DNA of 64,000 nucleotides from Verrucomicrobiota bacterium (GCA_026397915.1 JAPLTX010000008.1:1-64000); one strand, 5' to 3'; counted from the first letter of the stretch, positions 31,223-41,607 are shown. Numbers and translations are program-made. Notes: a model not told the origin generated them from the sequence alone.

Positions 31223-32620
31223 TTACCGCTTCATCGTCTTCTTCAGTCTTCGTTTGCTAGCGTTCGTCTTAAGAAGAATGTAGGGCACATAGTATAATAA
31301 TGTGAACAGCCGCCGGGGAGTAAGGACACCGAGCATGAGTGCCTTTATCAGAATCTGCATGACGTGGCCGGGGGTGTAGAATTTCCGATGAATCCTCTTG
31401 AGGATGGTTGTCAGCTCCTTCCGACCATACCTCTCCGAATATATCCCGCTATCCTGACCTATGTAATACCCGGCGGTCGCTTTGACGATGTCCTCCAACG
31501 GGGAGAACTTCTCCCACCGGAGCCTGTTGAGTGAAATAAAGTCCAGGCCTATCTCGCTGGCATACGGCGAGATCATGAGCATCTCGTCTTCATCCTCACC
31601 GATAATCCCGATAATAAAATATCCGTTGATCAGCATGCCGGATCGCGCCAGCACCTTGAACGCTTCTCTTACGCCGTCTGTCTTGAAGCCCTTCTGCATT
31701 GCCACCAGCGACTTGTCCTGAGCCGATTCCAATCCCACCATCAGGACCTTGAAACCCGCCTTTTTCATCTTCTCCAACAGCGCGGGTTTTTTTGCGATAT
31801 CAATCCTTACGTTGCACAGGAACATCTTCTTTATCCGCTTGGAAATAATGAGGTCGCATATCTTCTCGACCCTGTTCATGTCAGCGGCAAAATTGTCGTC
31901 CACAAACGCCACAAAATCCGCATCCAGGGCTTCAATTTCTTCAACGGTGGATTCGGGACTTCTCGCCTCCCATTTCCGCATCTGTCCCAAAGGGTTGAGC
32001 TTGAATGTGCAAAACTTGCACTTGTAAGGGCATCCCCGGGAACTCATGACGGCGTCGAAACTCAATCCCAAGTCAATTCCCCTGATGGTCGCACGGTATG
32101 CCGTTGTCCTGAGTTTTCTGTCCGGTCTTTTGACATCATCAACAGAAAGCAGCGGCCTGGATTCATTATGAACGACCTTCCCGTCGTCCACATACGAGAT
32201 TCCCTTCACTTCTTCCACGGGTCTCCCGCTGAAAAGGTCCCTCATGGTTGCTTCACCTTCCCCCCTTACGATGACGGATATATTCGGACACCTGTGAAAC
32301 AGGTCTTCGACGTAATCCGTAGCCTGCCTTCCTCCCACAATGACTCTTATATGCGACGGGATCTGCCGTATCACAGAGCACACTTCATCGTATGAGTAGT
32401 TCCAGTTCACACTGACCAGAGCGGTATCCACAGAAGCGGCAAAACAACTCATCGGGTCTTTGACATACCTGAAATCCACGATCCGGATGCTCTCAACCAT
32501 ATCGCTGACAGCGGTCGCGACATATTCGAGACCGATGGGCGGGAAAAACTCGTAGATGGGCACCTCTTTCACATAGGGGTAGAGGCAGAGAACATTGGAT
32601 GGCTTTATTCCATTACGCAT
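31223..32620 (-). CDS. B12-binding-domain radical SAM protein
   Basis: A 465-aa protein. The N-terminal half looks like a cobalamin-binding Rossmann domain (FFPPIGLEYVATAVSD, then IRVIVGGRQATDY), and the radical SAM cluster motif is GCPYKCKFC, followed by FVDDNFAAD, MVGLESAQD and GYFIIGIIGEDEDEM. A basic, hydrophobic C-terminus may touch the membrane. Similar enzymes modify lipids, cofactors or peptides; no partner gene gives a clue. The GC is near 50% by eye, clearly below its neighbours, which suggests recent transfer. It is a different subfamily from the 539-aa radical SAM protein at 8574. Confidence 0.85.
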   Translation of the reverse strand: MRNGIKPSNVLCLYPYVKEVPIYEFFPPIGLEYVATAVSDMVESIRIVDFRYVKDPMSCFAASVDTALVSVNWNYSYDEVCSVIRQIPSHIRVIVGGRQATDYVEDLFHRCPNISVIVRGEGEATMRDLFSGRPVEEVKGISYVDDGKVVHNESRPLLSVDDVKRPDRKLRTTAYRATIRGIDLGLSFDAVMSSRGCPYKCKFCTFKLNPLGQMRKWEARSPESTVEEIEALDADFVAFVDDNFAADMNRVEKICDLIISKRIKKMFLCNVRIDIAKKPALLEKMKKAGFKVLMVGLESAQDKSLVAMQKGFKTDGVREAFKVLARSGMLINGYFIIGIIGEDEDEMLMISPYASEIGLDFISLNRLRWEKFSPLEDIVKATAGYYIGQDSGIYSERYGRKELTTILKRIHRKFYTPGHVMQILIKALMLGVLTPRRLFTLLYYVPYILLKTNASKRRLKKTMKR

Positions 32621-33061
32621 TTAATAAACCCGTTGTGTTGAAGGATGAGAGTCTTGATTTGGGCCACGTGAGGAGAATTGGAGAGTTAGTCTGTGGCCAT
32701 GGTTGTCGTGAGATACTAACCCTTTATCGTCCCACATACACCTCCGAATATCGCTCATGCTTTTTCCAATTCTCCGTGTATTCAGCAGCCCATGCGAATC
32801 GTGAATCAGCAACAGATTCCCAGCACTCGAATCCTCGCAATGCCGATGGACGGAACTGGAAGCGATTTCACCCTAAAAACGGCCTGTTTTTGAGCAAGAA
32901 GTTCACTTTATTTACCAGAATTTCACGGATTTCAGACAGGCAGCGAAAACCCCACATTTTGTGGCCGTTCATGAGTGCAACCACCGCTAATGGTGTTTTT
33001 GCTTTACAGAGGCCACATCCTTTGGCAACCTACGCACAAGTTATTCACACGTTCTTCTCAC
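32621..33061. other. Divergent intergenic region between radical SAM and SMC genes
   Basis: About 440 bp, lower in GC. It should hold promoters for both flanking genes, but no clear -35/-10 pair stands out. A single TTATTCACA (33041-33049), 12 bp before the SMC start, matches the DnaA-box pattern; one copy is not evidence for an origin. No RNA gene is seen. Confidence 0.45.
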
Positions 33062-36000
33062 ATGTATCTAAAAAACCTTGAAATTGTGGGTTTTAAGTCG
33101 TTTGCGGAAAAGACCCGCCTCGATTTTCTCCCCGGTGTCACTGCCATTGTTGGTCCCAACGGTTGCGGCAAATCCAATGTTTCCGACGCGCTCCGCTGGG
33201 CGCTCGGCGAGCAAAGCGCCAAGGCGTTGCGCGGCGGCGAAATGGCCGACGTGATTTTCAACGGCACCGACGGCCGCAAACCGATCGGCATGGCCGAAGT
33301 CAGCATCACCATCGCTGAGGTCAAACCCGGCGAGCTCTCGCCCGTCGCCGGCGTGCAACTGGACTACAGCGAAGTGAAGATCACGCGCCGCGTCTTCCGC
33401 AACGGCGAGGGCAACTACTTCATCAACCAGACGCCGGTCCGCCTGCGCGACGTGCAACAGCTTTTCATGGACACCGGCATCGGCCGCGCGGCCTACTCGA
33501 TGATGGAGCAGGGCCGCATTGACCAGATTCTCAGTTCGCATCCTGAAGACCGCCGCGCGATCTTCGAGGAAGCCGCCGGCATCACGAAGTTCAAGACGCA
33601 GAAAAAAGAGGCGCTCCGCAAGCTCGAATACACCGAGGCCAACCTCGTCCGCGTCACCGATATCATCCGCGAGGTGAAGCGCCAGATCGGCTCGCTCCAG
33701 CGCCAGGCGGGCAAGGCGCGCCGCTACAAGGAACTTCACGACCAGCTCAAGTCGCTCGACTGCCGCCTGAGCCGCCACCGGCTCGATGAGTTGGAGGCCG
33801 CGGTCGCCGAGTTCCAGACGAAGATCGCCGCGCTGGACGCAACCATCGCGGCCGCCGCGAGCGTCGTCGAGCAAAGCGAAACCGCTGTTGGCGGGCAGCG
33901 CCAGGGGCAGGAGACGCTCGACCACGCCGTCGCGCAGACCACATTACAGCAGCAGGAGAACCGCAGCGAGATCGAGCGCAACCAGAGCCGCATCCAGTTC
34001 AACAACGAGCGGATCGTCGAGTTCGACGCGCTCATCCAGCGGCACAGCGTGGACATCGGCGTAGCCGAGCAACGCGCCGCGGACCAGCGGGCCGCGCTGG
34101 CCGCGCTGGAGGAGCAGTTGAAGGCGATGGCCGCCATCGTCGCCGAGAAGAACGCCTCGCTCAAGGCCGAGCAGGACGCCGTCACGGCGCTGGACCAGCA
34201 GCTTGTGGAAGCCGAGAAGAGCGTCGCGCAGACCGACGCGGCGATCATCGAACAGGAAAGCAACGCGTCGCGGCTTCGCAGCGAACTGGCGTCGCTCGAT
34301 ATCCAGCAACGCAACAGCAGCCTGCGACTCGAGCGGCTCGGCACCGAAAAATCCGAGTTGCAACAACGCCAGTCGCGCATCCAGGCGACGCGCGACGCGG
34401 GAGAACAGGAACTCACCGGGCGGCGCGCCACCATCGCCAAGTTTCAGGAGGAAATCGCCTGTTTCGAACAGGCGTTGGCCGCGGCCAACAACGAGATGAA
34501 ACAGCTTTCCGCCGCGGCGAGCGCCGAGTTGCGCTCCATCGCCGAGGTGAACTCCAAGCTGGAGCTGCTCAACCAACTGGAGCGCGATTACGAAGGCTAC
34601 TCCGCCGGCGCGCTGGCCGTGCTGCGCCAGACGCACGGCGCCGAGGTTCCGGCCGACGCGCTGCTCAGCGCCCTCGCCCAGTGCATCCAGGTGGAACCGC
34701 AGTTTGCGCCGGCCGTGGAAGCGGCGCTCGGCAATCACCTTCAGGCCGTCGTCGTGCGCGACACCGCGAGCGCGGAGAAAATCCTCGCCGCGCTGCACGA
34801 ACGCCACTTGGGCCGCGCGGCGCTGGCGCCGCTGGATCTGCCGCGTGTCGTCGCGCCTTCGCTCGACATGATGCTCGAGGGCGCGGTCGGCTTCGCTATT
34901 GACCATGTGCGCTGCGACGAGACGTTGAAACCACTCGTCCGCTCGCTGCTCGCGTCGGTTGTCATCGCGCCGGACCTCCAGACCGCGCTCCAGATCGTCA
35001 GCCGCAGCAACGGCGTCGAGGCCGTCACACCGCGCGGCGAGTTCGTCAACCGCCACGGCATCATCAGCGGCGGCGCGGGCGTCGCGGCCGGCATCCTCAC
35101 GCGCAAGAGCCAGATTGCCGAACTGACGGAAACGCTCGCGCAGTTGCGGAGCCAGGCGACGCAAACCGAGGCGCGCCAGCAGGCCAGCGTCACCGAAGCG
35201 GTGCAACTGGAGGAGAAGCTCGCCGCCACGCGCGGCCTCGTCCACGCCGCCGAACTCCAGATTGCCACACAGGAAGGCGAGCTGGCGTCGGTGGAAAAGG
35301 AACTGGTCGAGCTGGGCCACAAGATCGAGACCGTGACGTGGGAGCTGGAACAGCTCTCGCATCAAGGCACCGGCGACGCCGAGCGCAAGTCGCAGATTCA
35401 ACAGGAGCTTTCCGGCATCGAACAACGCGAGACCGAACTGCGCCGCCAACTCGGCGCCGGACGCCAGCACGCCACGCAGTTGCAGACCGACCGCCAGCAC
35501 CGGTTGGACGAGCTGACCGAGGCCAAGATCGCGCAGGCCACCGAGCAGCAGAAATATAACAACGCCGCCGCTGGCAAAGCGCCGCTCGAAGCGCGCATCG
35601 CCGAGTTCGTTGACCTGATCGAAAGCCGCAGCCGCGACCGCGCCGGCTACGCCGACCGCATCGCGCATCTGCGCGTCGAGATCGCGGAGGCCGAACAGGC
35701 CGTTGCGACCTGCGTCGTCCTCCGCGACGAGCTTCAGCGGCAGCTCCGGGAGCAGCAGGAGCAACGCCACGCGTTCGCCTTGCGCATCGCGGAGTTGGAG
35801 GAATCGGTTCGAGTCCAGCGCCGCCAGATGGACGAGGCCAAGACGGAGCGCAACACGCAAGAACTGCATCTTGCCGAGAAACGCATGGCGATGCAGAACC
35901 TCAAGGAGCGCATCGGGCGCCAGTATCAACTCAACCTCGACGACCTGCCGCCGGAAGTGCTCAAGATCACCATCGCCGACAGCGGCCTGCCACAAACCAC

Positions 36001-36985
36001 CACGCTCACGCCGGAGGAAACCTCCGCCGCCGGCCTCGCACCAGATTGGAGCGCGATGGAGATGCAGGTGACCGAAATGCAGCAGCGCCTCGACGCGATG
36101 GGGCCGGTGAACCTCGAAGCCATCGCCGAATACGACGAGCTGGAGCAGCGGCAAAAGTTTCTCAGCGAGCAGCACGAAGACCTCGTCAAGAGCAAGGACG
36201 ACCTGCTCAAGGCCATCGCCCACATCAACACCACCACGCGCAAGCTCTTCAGCGAAACGTTCGAGAAGATCCGCGTGAACTTCCAGGAGATGTATGGCGA
36301 GCTGTTCGGCGGCGGCAAGGCCAACCTGATCCTGCTCGACGAGAACGACCCGCTAGAGAGCGGCATCGAGATCGTCGCGCGCCCGCCGGGCAAACAACTC
36401 ACGAGCATCACGCTGCTCAGCGGCGGCGAAAAGACGATGACCGCCGTCGCGCTGCTGTTCGCCATCTATATGGTCAAGCCCAGCCCGTTCTGCGTGCTCG
36501 ACGAAATGGACGCGCCGCTCGACGAATCCAACATCAACCGCTTCCTCAACATCCTCCACCGCTTCCTCAAGCAGAGCCAGTTCGTGCTCATCACGCACAA
36601 CAAGCGCACCATCGCGATGGCCGACGTGCTCTACGGCGTGACGATGCAAGAGAGCGGCGTCTCGAAGATCGTGTCGGTGAAGTTCACCCGCCGCGCCGAA
36701 GACCACGGCGACGCGCAGCCGCTCGATCATTACGAAGGCGACAGCACGATGGAGACGACCCAAGGCGACGTGACGCCCGCCCCCGCGCCTGTCACCGCCC
36801 CCATCATGCCCGAAGCGCAGCAACCGGTCGCCGTCGCGGCCAACGAAGCGCCGCCGGCGCCTGCTACAGCACCCGCTGAAGCGATAGCTCCAACGCCGGA
36901 GCCATCATCCGAGCCGGCGGCACCCAGCGATCCAGTCGCTCCAACGCCGTCCGAACCGTCTGAGCCGCCCTCGCCGACCACATAG
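33062..36985 (+). CDS. smc: Chromosome segregation protein SMC with a long Pro/Ala-rich tail
   Basis: A 1307-aa ATPase that organises and segregates the chromosome as a ring with ScpA/ScpB. The ATG at 33062 begins MYLKNLEIVGFKSFAEK; the frame opens earlier with non-family residues. Walker A is GPNGCGKSN (31-39); two long coiled coils flank a hinge near residues 500-680 (NHLQAVVVRD, VNRHGIISGGAGV); the signature LLSGGEKTM and Walker B FCVLDEMDAPLDESN follow. The last 90 or so residues are a disordered tail of Pro, Ala, Glu and Thr, which takes it past the usual 1150-1200 residues. ScpA/ScpB genes are not adjacent. Confidence 0.96.
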   Translation: MYLKNLEIVGFKSFAEKTRLDFLPGVTAIVGPNGCGKSNVSDALRWALGEQSAKALRGGEMADVIFNGTDGRKPIGMAEVSITIAEVKPGELSPVAGVQLDYSEVKITRRVFRNGEGNYFINQTPVRLRDVQQLFMDTGIGRAAYSMMEQGRIDQILSSHPEDRRAIFEEAAGITKFKTQKKEALRKLEYTEANLVRVTDIIREVKRQIGSLQRQAGKARRYKELHDQLKSLDCRLSRHRLDELEAAVAEFQTKIAALDATIAAAASVVEQSETAVGGQRQGQETLDHAVAQTTLQQQENRSEIERNQSRIQFNNERIVEFDALIQRHSVDIGVAEQRAADQRAALAALEEQLKAMAAIVAEKNASLKAEQDAVTALDQQLVEAEKSVAQTDAAIIEQESNASRLRSELASLDIQQRNSSLRLERLGTEKSELQQRQSRIQATRDAGEQELTGRRATIAKFQEEIACFEQALAAANNEMKQLSAAASAELRSIAEVNSKLELLNQLERDYEGYSAGALAVLRQTHGAEVPADALLSALAQCIQVEPQFAPAVEAALGNHLQAVVVRDTASAEKILAALHERHLGRAALAPLDLPRVVAPSLDMMLEGAVGFAIDHVRCDETLKPLVRSLLASVVIAPDLQTALQIVSRSNGVEAVTPRGEFVNRHGIISGGAGVAAGILTRKSQIAELTETLAQLRSQATQTEARQQASVTEAVQLEEKLAATRGLVHAAELQIATQEGELASVEKELVELGHKIETVTWELEQLSHQGTGDAERKSQIQQELSGIEQRETELRRQLGAGRQHATQLQTDRQHRLDELTEAKIAQATEQQKYNNAAAGKAPLEARIAEFVDLIESRSRDRAGYADRIAHLRVEIAEAEQAVATCVVLRDELQRQLREQQEQRHAFALRIAELEESVRVQRRQMDEAKTERNTQELHLAEKRMAMQNLKERIGRQYQLNLDDLPPEVLKITIADSGLPQTTTLTPEETSAAGLAPDWSAMEMQVTEMQQRLDAMGPVNLEAIAEYDELEQRQKFLSEQHEDLVKSKDDLLKAIAHINTTTRKLFSETFEKIRVNFQEMYGELFGGGKANLILLDENDPLESGIEIVARPPGKQLTSITLLSGGEKTMTAVALLFAIYMVKPSPFCVLDEMDAPLDESNINRFLNILHRFLKQSQFVLITHNKRTIAMADVLYGVTMQESGVSKIVSVKFTRRAEDHGDAQPLDHYEGDSTMETTQGDVTPAPAPVTAPIMPEAQQPVAVAANEAPPAPATAPAEAIAPTPEPSSEPAAPSDPVAPTPSEPSEPPSPTT

Positions 36986-37011
36986 CGCGCCGCGGCATTT
37001 GTTTCAAACAA

Positions 37012-37048
37012 CAAGCCCCGATCTCGCGACAGGCGGGACCGGGGCTTG
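37012..37048. terminator. Bidirectional intrinsic terminator between convergent genes
   Basis: CAAGCCCCG (37012-37020) and CGGGGCTTG (37040-37048) make a 9-bp GC-rich stem with a 19-bp loop, with ATTGTTTT on the right and AAC-rich sequence on the left. It sits exactly between the ends of smc and the large kinase gene. Confidence 0.8.
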
Positions 37049-37068
37049 ATTGTTTTCCACTCTTCGGC

Positions 37069-40000
37069 TCAACGTTCCACACCCACACAGACCCGAAAGC
37101 CGTTCCAGTTGTCCGACTCGTCCGATTTGGTAACATAGCGATAGGCGCTGCGACAGTTGGCGGGAACGTTGTGGAACGATCCGCCACGTGTGATCGCTGT
37201 CCTCTTCGAGAGCTTGATCATCAAATCGTCATGAGCCTGTTTCGCGTCGTATTCACCCAAGCACCACTCATAGACGTTGCCCAACATGTCCGCCAAGCCA
37301 AACCCGTTCCGACCGCGCAAACCGAAAGTGTCCACCGGGAACACCCACCCAAACTTGCCGCCATCCTCATGCCAGTTCAGCCGACCCTTGCCGTTTTCCG
37401 GGTTCTCTCCCCACCAGAACTTGCACTGTGTTCCGGCACGGCACGCATATTCCCATTCCGCGTCTGCCGGCAACCGCAACACAAAACCCGGTGGCAAATG
37501 GCCCGCCTTTAGTTCGCGATCAGTCAGCCACTTGCAGAATGCCATCGCATCATTCCTGCTGATGCACGTCACAGGCTGATTGTCTTCCAGCGAAAAGAAC
37601 TTCGGCTCTCTCCAACTCATTCCTTTCACGGAACCCAACGCTTTGCCCATCTTCAGCGGACTGAACGACTCGCCCCTTTTCTCTCCGTCGGTCACGTAAC
37701 CCGTAGCATTTACAAACTGCTTCCACTGGTTAACCGTCACCTCCGTTCGCCCCATCCAAAAGCCTTGCTTGATGGCTTCCTTATGCGGGGATTCTCCCTC
37801 ACGCACCGCCCAATCCTTGTTCAAGCCATTGGCCACTGCCCACGCTTGTTCCTCCTTCGTGCTTCCCATCAGGAACTCGCCGGGCGGGATGCCCATCAGT
37901 TCCATCGTCACGTTGCTGCCGACATTGAGCGTATAGACCTCACCCACCTTTGGATTGGTCGTCAGCGCGGTGACGCGAGTCTCAGGCGGAGCAAGGATTC
38001 CGCCTTCCTTCGGCGCGGCTGCCGGTGAAGTCGAGGCTGTTGTCTTCGCGGCAGACACATCTACGCCATAACAGACCCGAAAGCCGAGGTCGTTACCCGA
38101 ACTAGATAGACGGCTCCACTTGCGGAAGGCACAGCGAACATAGGCAGGTTTATCCCGGAACGCCCCGCCCCGAAACACTCGCCCGTCTGGGAAGCCCCTA
38201 TAGCACTCCTCGTGCGCCTGCTTCACATCCGGTTCATCCAAGCACCACTCTAATACATTCCCCAACATGTCGGCCAAGCCAAACCGATTCCGACCCCGCG
38301 CGCCGTAGTTGTCCACTGGTGCCGCAAATTCAAACCCATCTTCTTTCCCAGACCAGTTTAACCGGTCCTTGGCATCTTCCTCGGAGTCGCTCCACCAGAA
38401 CCTCGTCTGCGAACCCGCCCGACACGCATATTCCCATTCCGCTTCCGTCGGTAATCGGATCAAATGGCCCGCCAGCAAGCGCCCAGCCTTCTGCTCGCGT
38501 TCCGTCAGCCATTCACAGAATACCACCGCATCGTTCCAACTTACGCAACACACTGGATGATCGTCTCGCAGCGTAAAACCGAAACCCGGATCGCGCCAAC
38601 TCAACCCGTTCACACGACCACGCTTGGCTTCTTTCAGAAACGCGAAATCCACGTAACCATTTTTTTCTGCAATCGTCTTGTATCCTGTCGCTGCGACGAA
38701 CTCTTTCCATTGCCCCACCGTCACCTCCGTGCGCCCCAACCAGAAACCTTGCTTGATCGATGCTTTTCGTGGCGCTTCGCCCTCGCGCTTCACTTCCTCC
38801 TTGGCTCCGTTGGCCGCTGACCATGCTTGTTCTTCCTTGGTGCTGCCGAGCATGAACTCGCCGGGCGGGATGCCCATCAGTTCCATCGTCACGTTGCTGC
38901 CGACATTGAGTGTGAAGACCTCGCCCGCCTTCGGAGTTGTCGTCAGCGCGGTGACGCGGGTTTCCGGTGGGGCAAGAATCTCACCCTCTCTCGGTGCGGC
39001 CGGCAACGGTGCAGTTGCTGCCTTTGATCCACCAGTAACATCCACACCCACCACCACCCGAAAGCCGATGGCGCAATCCGAGAGGGGAGGGTTGCGGTTG
39101 ATGCGGTAGGCACAGCGAGAAAGTGCGGGGATGTATTTGAACTCCGCTCCCCGCAACACCCGCGTGTTGCGATTCCCCCTCCACACATCCTCATGCGCCT
39201 GCGTCGCATCGAATTCATCCAGACACCATTCCCACACATTGCCAAGCATGTCCGTCAAGCCAAACCGATTCCGGCCTCGCTCGCCGAAGCTGTCCACTGG
39301 AGCCACAAACTCATACCCGTCCTCCTTCCCAGCCCAGTTCAACCGCTCTTTGCCATCCTCCTTTGAGTCGCCCCACCAGAACTTCGTCTGCGTCCCCGCG
39401 CGGCACGCATACTCCCACTCCGCCTCTCCCGGCAGACGCACGACCATGCCTGCTGGCATTCGCCCCGCCTTTCGCTCATGTTCCGTCAGCCATTCGCAGA
39501 ACGGCACCGCGTCATTCCAACTGATGCAGCTCACTGGATGGTTGTCTCGCGGCTCAAATCCAAGATCCGGGTTACGCCAGTTCACCCCTCTTTTAGGCGC
39601 CCACGGTTTACCCTCTGCCTGCACATACGACTCGCCTTGCTTTTCGCCATCGGTCACATAGCCCGTTTCTTTCACAAACTGTTTCCACTGGCCTATCGTT
39701 ACCTCCGTCCGCCCCATCCAAAAGCCTTGTTTGATCGTGGCCTTGCGCGGCGTTTCGCCTTCGAATGTTACGCCTTTTTTCGCCGCGCCGTTGGCCGCCG
39801 CCCAGTCCTGCTCCTCCTTCGTGCTGCCGAGCAGGAACTCGCCGGGCGGGATATAGACCATCTCCGCGCCGACCGAGTTGGTGAAGACGTTACCGAGAAG
39901 CTGCAGAGCGGCGGCAGAGGAGGAGGCGGAGTGTTGGAGTGATGGAGTGATGGACGTGCCGCTCGGCGCGCCGCGCGTGAACGTGCCTTTACCGGTGACC

Positions 40001-41607
40001 TCGCGAACTTCGATAGCGTGATAAGTGCACTGGTTCTGGGTGCCGACACCGAGACGCGATCCGTCCCGCAGCCGCCAGTGATCCCCTGCATTGAGGGCAA
40101 CTTGTTCGGGGTTCAACTCCACCAATAATCGGCCGTCAAGGTAGCTTCTGACTCGACCATGTCGGACTTCGACTAGTGAGGTATACCTCTTGCCGGGCCT
40201 CATGGGTTCACCGACAACCGATAACGGACTGGCCTGGACAGTTTGACCATCCACTTCTTCAAAACCAAATAGACGCCCTTTACCGGCCCCAAAGTTCCAT
40301 ACAAACTGTTTTCCGGCTATGGCAATATGCTGGCAACCGTTCACGCCAGGTCCTCTCGGGGTGAAGACGATCCGGAAGTCATATTCGTCCGGTGGGCGAT
40401 AGGGCAACTCCAGACACGCGACCCCCTTGGCACCAAACAGAGCACCGTTCTCCAATTTCCACTGGCCCGACGCCGCGTCCTCTTGCAAGTCAATCAGCGG
40501 AAGCAGGTTGATGGCGTTCTTCCACCCGGCATCGTCAGTGACGGACGTGTCGGGTGACACATTGCCGGTTGAAGATGCCTTCCACGGCGACCAGATCATC
40601 AAACCTGCGAGTAACAAAACGACAACACCTCCAGCCACGCCGTAGATCAATCCCGGCGAAAGTTGCTTGCGCGGTGTAGAAGCCACTGTCGGCACTGCGG
40701 CGGCGCACCCGACGGCAGTGGGAGGCAATGCCGGCGCCGCTGGAGGGCGGCCAATCTCTGTATCTCCGCTCAGGTTCTCGTTGGCTTCCCACAGGCCGGC
40801 GATGAGTTCGTCGTAGCTCGACGGCCGGTCGTCCCGGTTCTTGGCCATCATCCTGCCCACCATCACGCCCAGTTTCCTCGGACACTCCGGTATTGCCTCG
40901 AAAATGTCCGGCGGCGGATCATGGACGTGCTTCATCATCAACGCCATCGAGCTGTCGCCTTGGTAGGCCGTCCGCCCCGTGAGCATCTGAAACAACGTGC
41001 AGCCCAGACTGTAGATGTCCGCCCGGAAATCAATGTCTTTCGCCGACATCGCCTGCTCCGGGCTGATGTAGTGCGGGGAGCCAAGCATCATGCCCGTGGA
41101 GGTCATCTCGGTGGAGGAACTGCCGAGACTCTTGGCCAGACCGAGGTCGCCCACCAGCACTTCGCCGGACTGCGAGAGGAAGACGTTGTCCGGCTTGATG
41201 TCGCGATGGATCATCCGCGACTTGTTCCACGCATACTTCAGCGCCTCGGCGACGTGGAGCGTGATGGCGATGGCCTCCTGCGGGTCGAGCCGGCCACGGC
41301 TGCGGATGTGTTCGCGCACAGTCCTGCCCTCGACGAACTCCATCGCCATGTAGTAGGTGCCATTGCTCTCCCCGGCGGCATGGACCTGGACGATGTTGGG
41401 GTGTTTGAACTGGGCAGCGGTGGTGGCCTCGCGTTTGAATCGCTCGATGAACTCCTGGTCCTCGGCCAGGGCATTGGACATGACCTTGAGGGCCACGAAG
41501 CGGTTCAGGGAGACTTGGCGGGCTTTGTAAACGGCTCCCATCCCGCCCTGTCCCAGCTTGCAGAGAATTTCGAATCCGTCAAAAGTTTGGCCGCTAAGAT
41601 CTGCCAC
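37069..41607 (-). CDS. Ser/Thr kinase - membrane helix - laminin-G-like/DUF1080-like domain - three FGE-like domains
   Basis: A 1512-aa receptor-type kinase starting at a GTG (41607) behind a perfect AGGAGG. Kinase residues 11-270: GQGGMGAVYKA, K41, HRDIKPDN (D136), DLG (154-156), GSPHYISPEQ. A helix at about 318-340 is followed by a beta-sandwich region (about 370-540, QWKLENGALFGAKGVACLEL, LEVRHGRVRSYLDG-like) that resembles the 3-keto-disaccharide hydrolase/LamG fold, then three FGE/SUMF1 domains (about 575-850, 890-1170, 1200-1505). Each has IPPGEF, GRTEVT, EAEWEYACRAGTQ-like and a GGSF or GGAF block. The domains are near-copies of each other and of those at 22264-25755; kinase and helix are also close paralogues. 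The cyclase domain is absent here. Confidence 0.93.
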   Translation of the reverse strand: MADLSGQTFDGFEILCKLGQGGMGAVYKARQVSLNRFVALKVMSNALAEDQEFIERFKREATTAAQFKHPNIVQVHAAGESNGTYYMAMEFVEGRTVREHIRSRGRLDPQEAIAITLHVAEALKYAWNKSRMIHRDIKPDNVFLSQSGEVLVGDLGLAKSLGSSSTEMTSTGMMLGSPHYISPEQAMSAKDIDFRADIYSLGCTLFQMLTGRTAYQGDSSMALMMKHVHDPPPDIFEAIPECPRKLGVMVGRMMAKNRDDRPSSYDELIAGLWEANENLSGDTEIGRPPAAPALPPTAVGCAAAVPTVASTPRKQLSPGLIYGVAGGVVVLLLAGLMIWSPWKASSTGNVSPDTSVTDDAGWKNAINLLPLIDLQEDAASGQWKLENGALFGAKGVACLELPYRPPDEYDFRIVFTPRGPGVNGCQHIAIAGKQFVWNFGAGKGRLFGFEEVDGQTVQASPLSVVGEPMRPGKRYTSLVEVRHGRVRSYLDGRLLVELNPEQVALNAGDHWRLRDGSRLGVGTQNQCTYHAIEVREVTGKGTFTRGAPSGTSITPSLQHSASSSAAALQLLGNVFTNSVGAEMVYIPPGEFLLGSTKEEQDWAAANGAAKKGVTFEGETPRKATIKQGFWMGRTEVTIGQWKQFVKETGYVTDGEKQGESYVQAEGKPWAPKRGVNWRNPDLGFEPRDNHPVSCISWNDAVPFCEWLTEHERKAGRMPAGMVVRLPGEAEWEYACRAGTQTKFWWGDSKEDGKERLNWAGKEDGYEFVAPVDSFGERGRNRFGLTDMLGNVWEWCLDEFDATQAHEDVWRGNRNTRVLRGAEFKYIPALSRCAYRINRNPPLSDCAIGFRVVVGVDVTGGSKAATAPLPAAPREGEILAPPETRVTALTTTPKAGEVFTLNVGSNVTMELMGIPPGEFMLGSTKEEQAWSAANGAKEEVKREGEAPRKASIKQGFWLGRTEVTVGQWKEFVAATGYKTIAEKNGYVDFAFLKEAKRGRVNGLSWRDPGFGFTLRDDHPVCCVSWNDAVVFCEWLTEREQKAGRLLAGHLIRLPTEAEWEYACRAGSQTRFWWSDSEEDAKDRLNWSGKEDGFEFAAPVDNYGARGRNRFGLADMLGNVLEWCLDEPDVKQAHEECYRGFPDGRVFRGGAFRDKPAYVRCAFRKWSRLSSSGNDLGFRVCYGVDVSAAKTTASTSPAAAPKEGGILAPPETRVTALTTNPKVGEVYTLNVGSNVTMELMGIPPGEFLMGSTKEEQAWAVANGLNKDWAVREGESPHKEAIKQGFWMGRTEVTVNQWKQFVNATGYVTDGEKRGESFSPLKMGKALGSVKGMSWREPKFFSLEDNQPVTCISRNDAMAFCKWLTDRELKAGHLPPGFVLRLPADAEWEYACRAGTQCKFWWGENPENGKGRLNWHEDGGKFGWVFPVDTFGLRGRNGFGLADMLGNVYEWCLGEYDAKQAHDDLMIKLSKRTAITRGGSFHNVPANCRSAYRYVTKSDESDNWNGFRVCVGVER

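Noticed and set aside
32800-32850. tRNA-like phrase ACTCGAATCCT
   Set aside because: No acceptor stem or anticodon arm can be drawn around it.
33041-33049. DnaA-box-like TTATTCACA before smc
   Set aside because: A single match; no cluster of boxes, AT-rich unwinding zone or dnaA/dnaN nearby.
32975-33061. Longer N-terminus of SMC from an upstream GTG
   Set aside because: The added residues are not SMC-like; MYLKNLEIVGFKSF is the standard start.
33944-36223. 759-codon open frame opposite smc
   Set aside because: Shadow of the coiled-coil coding region; no start signal or family.
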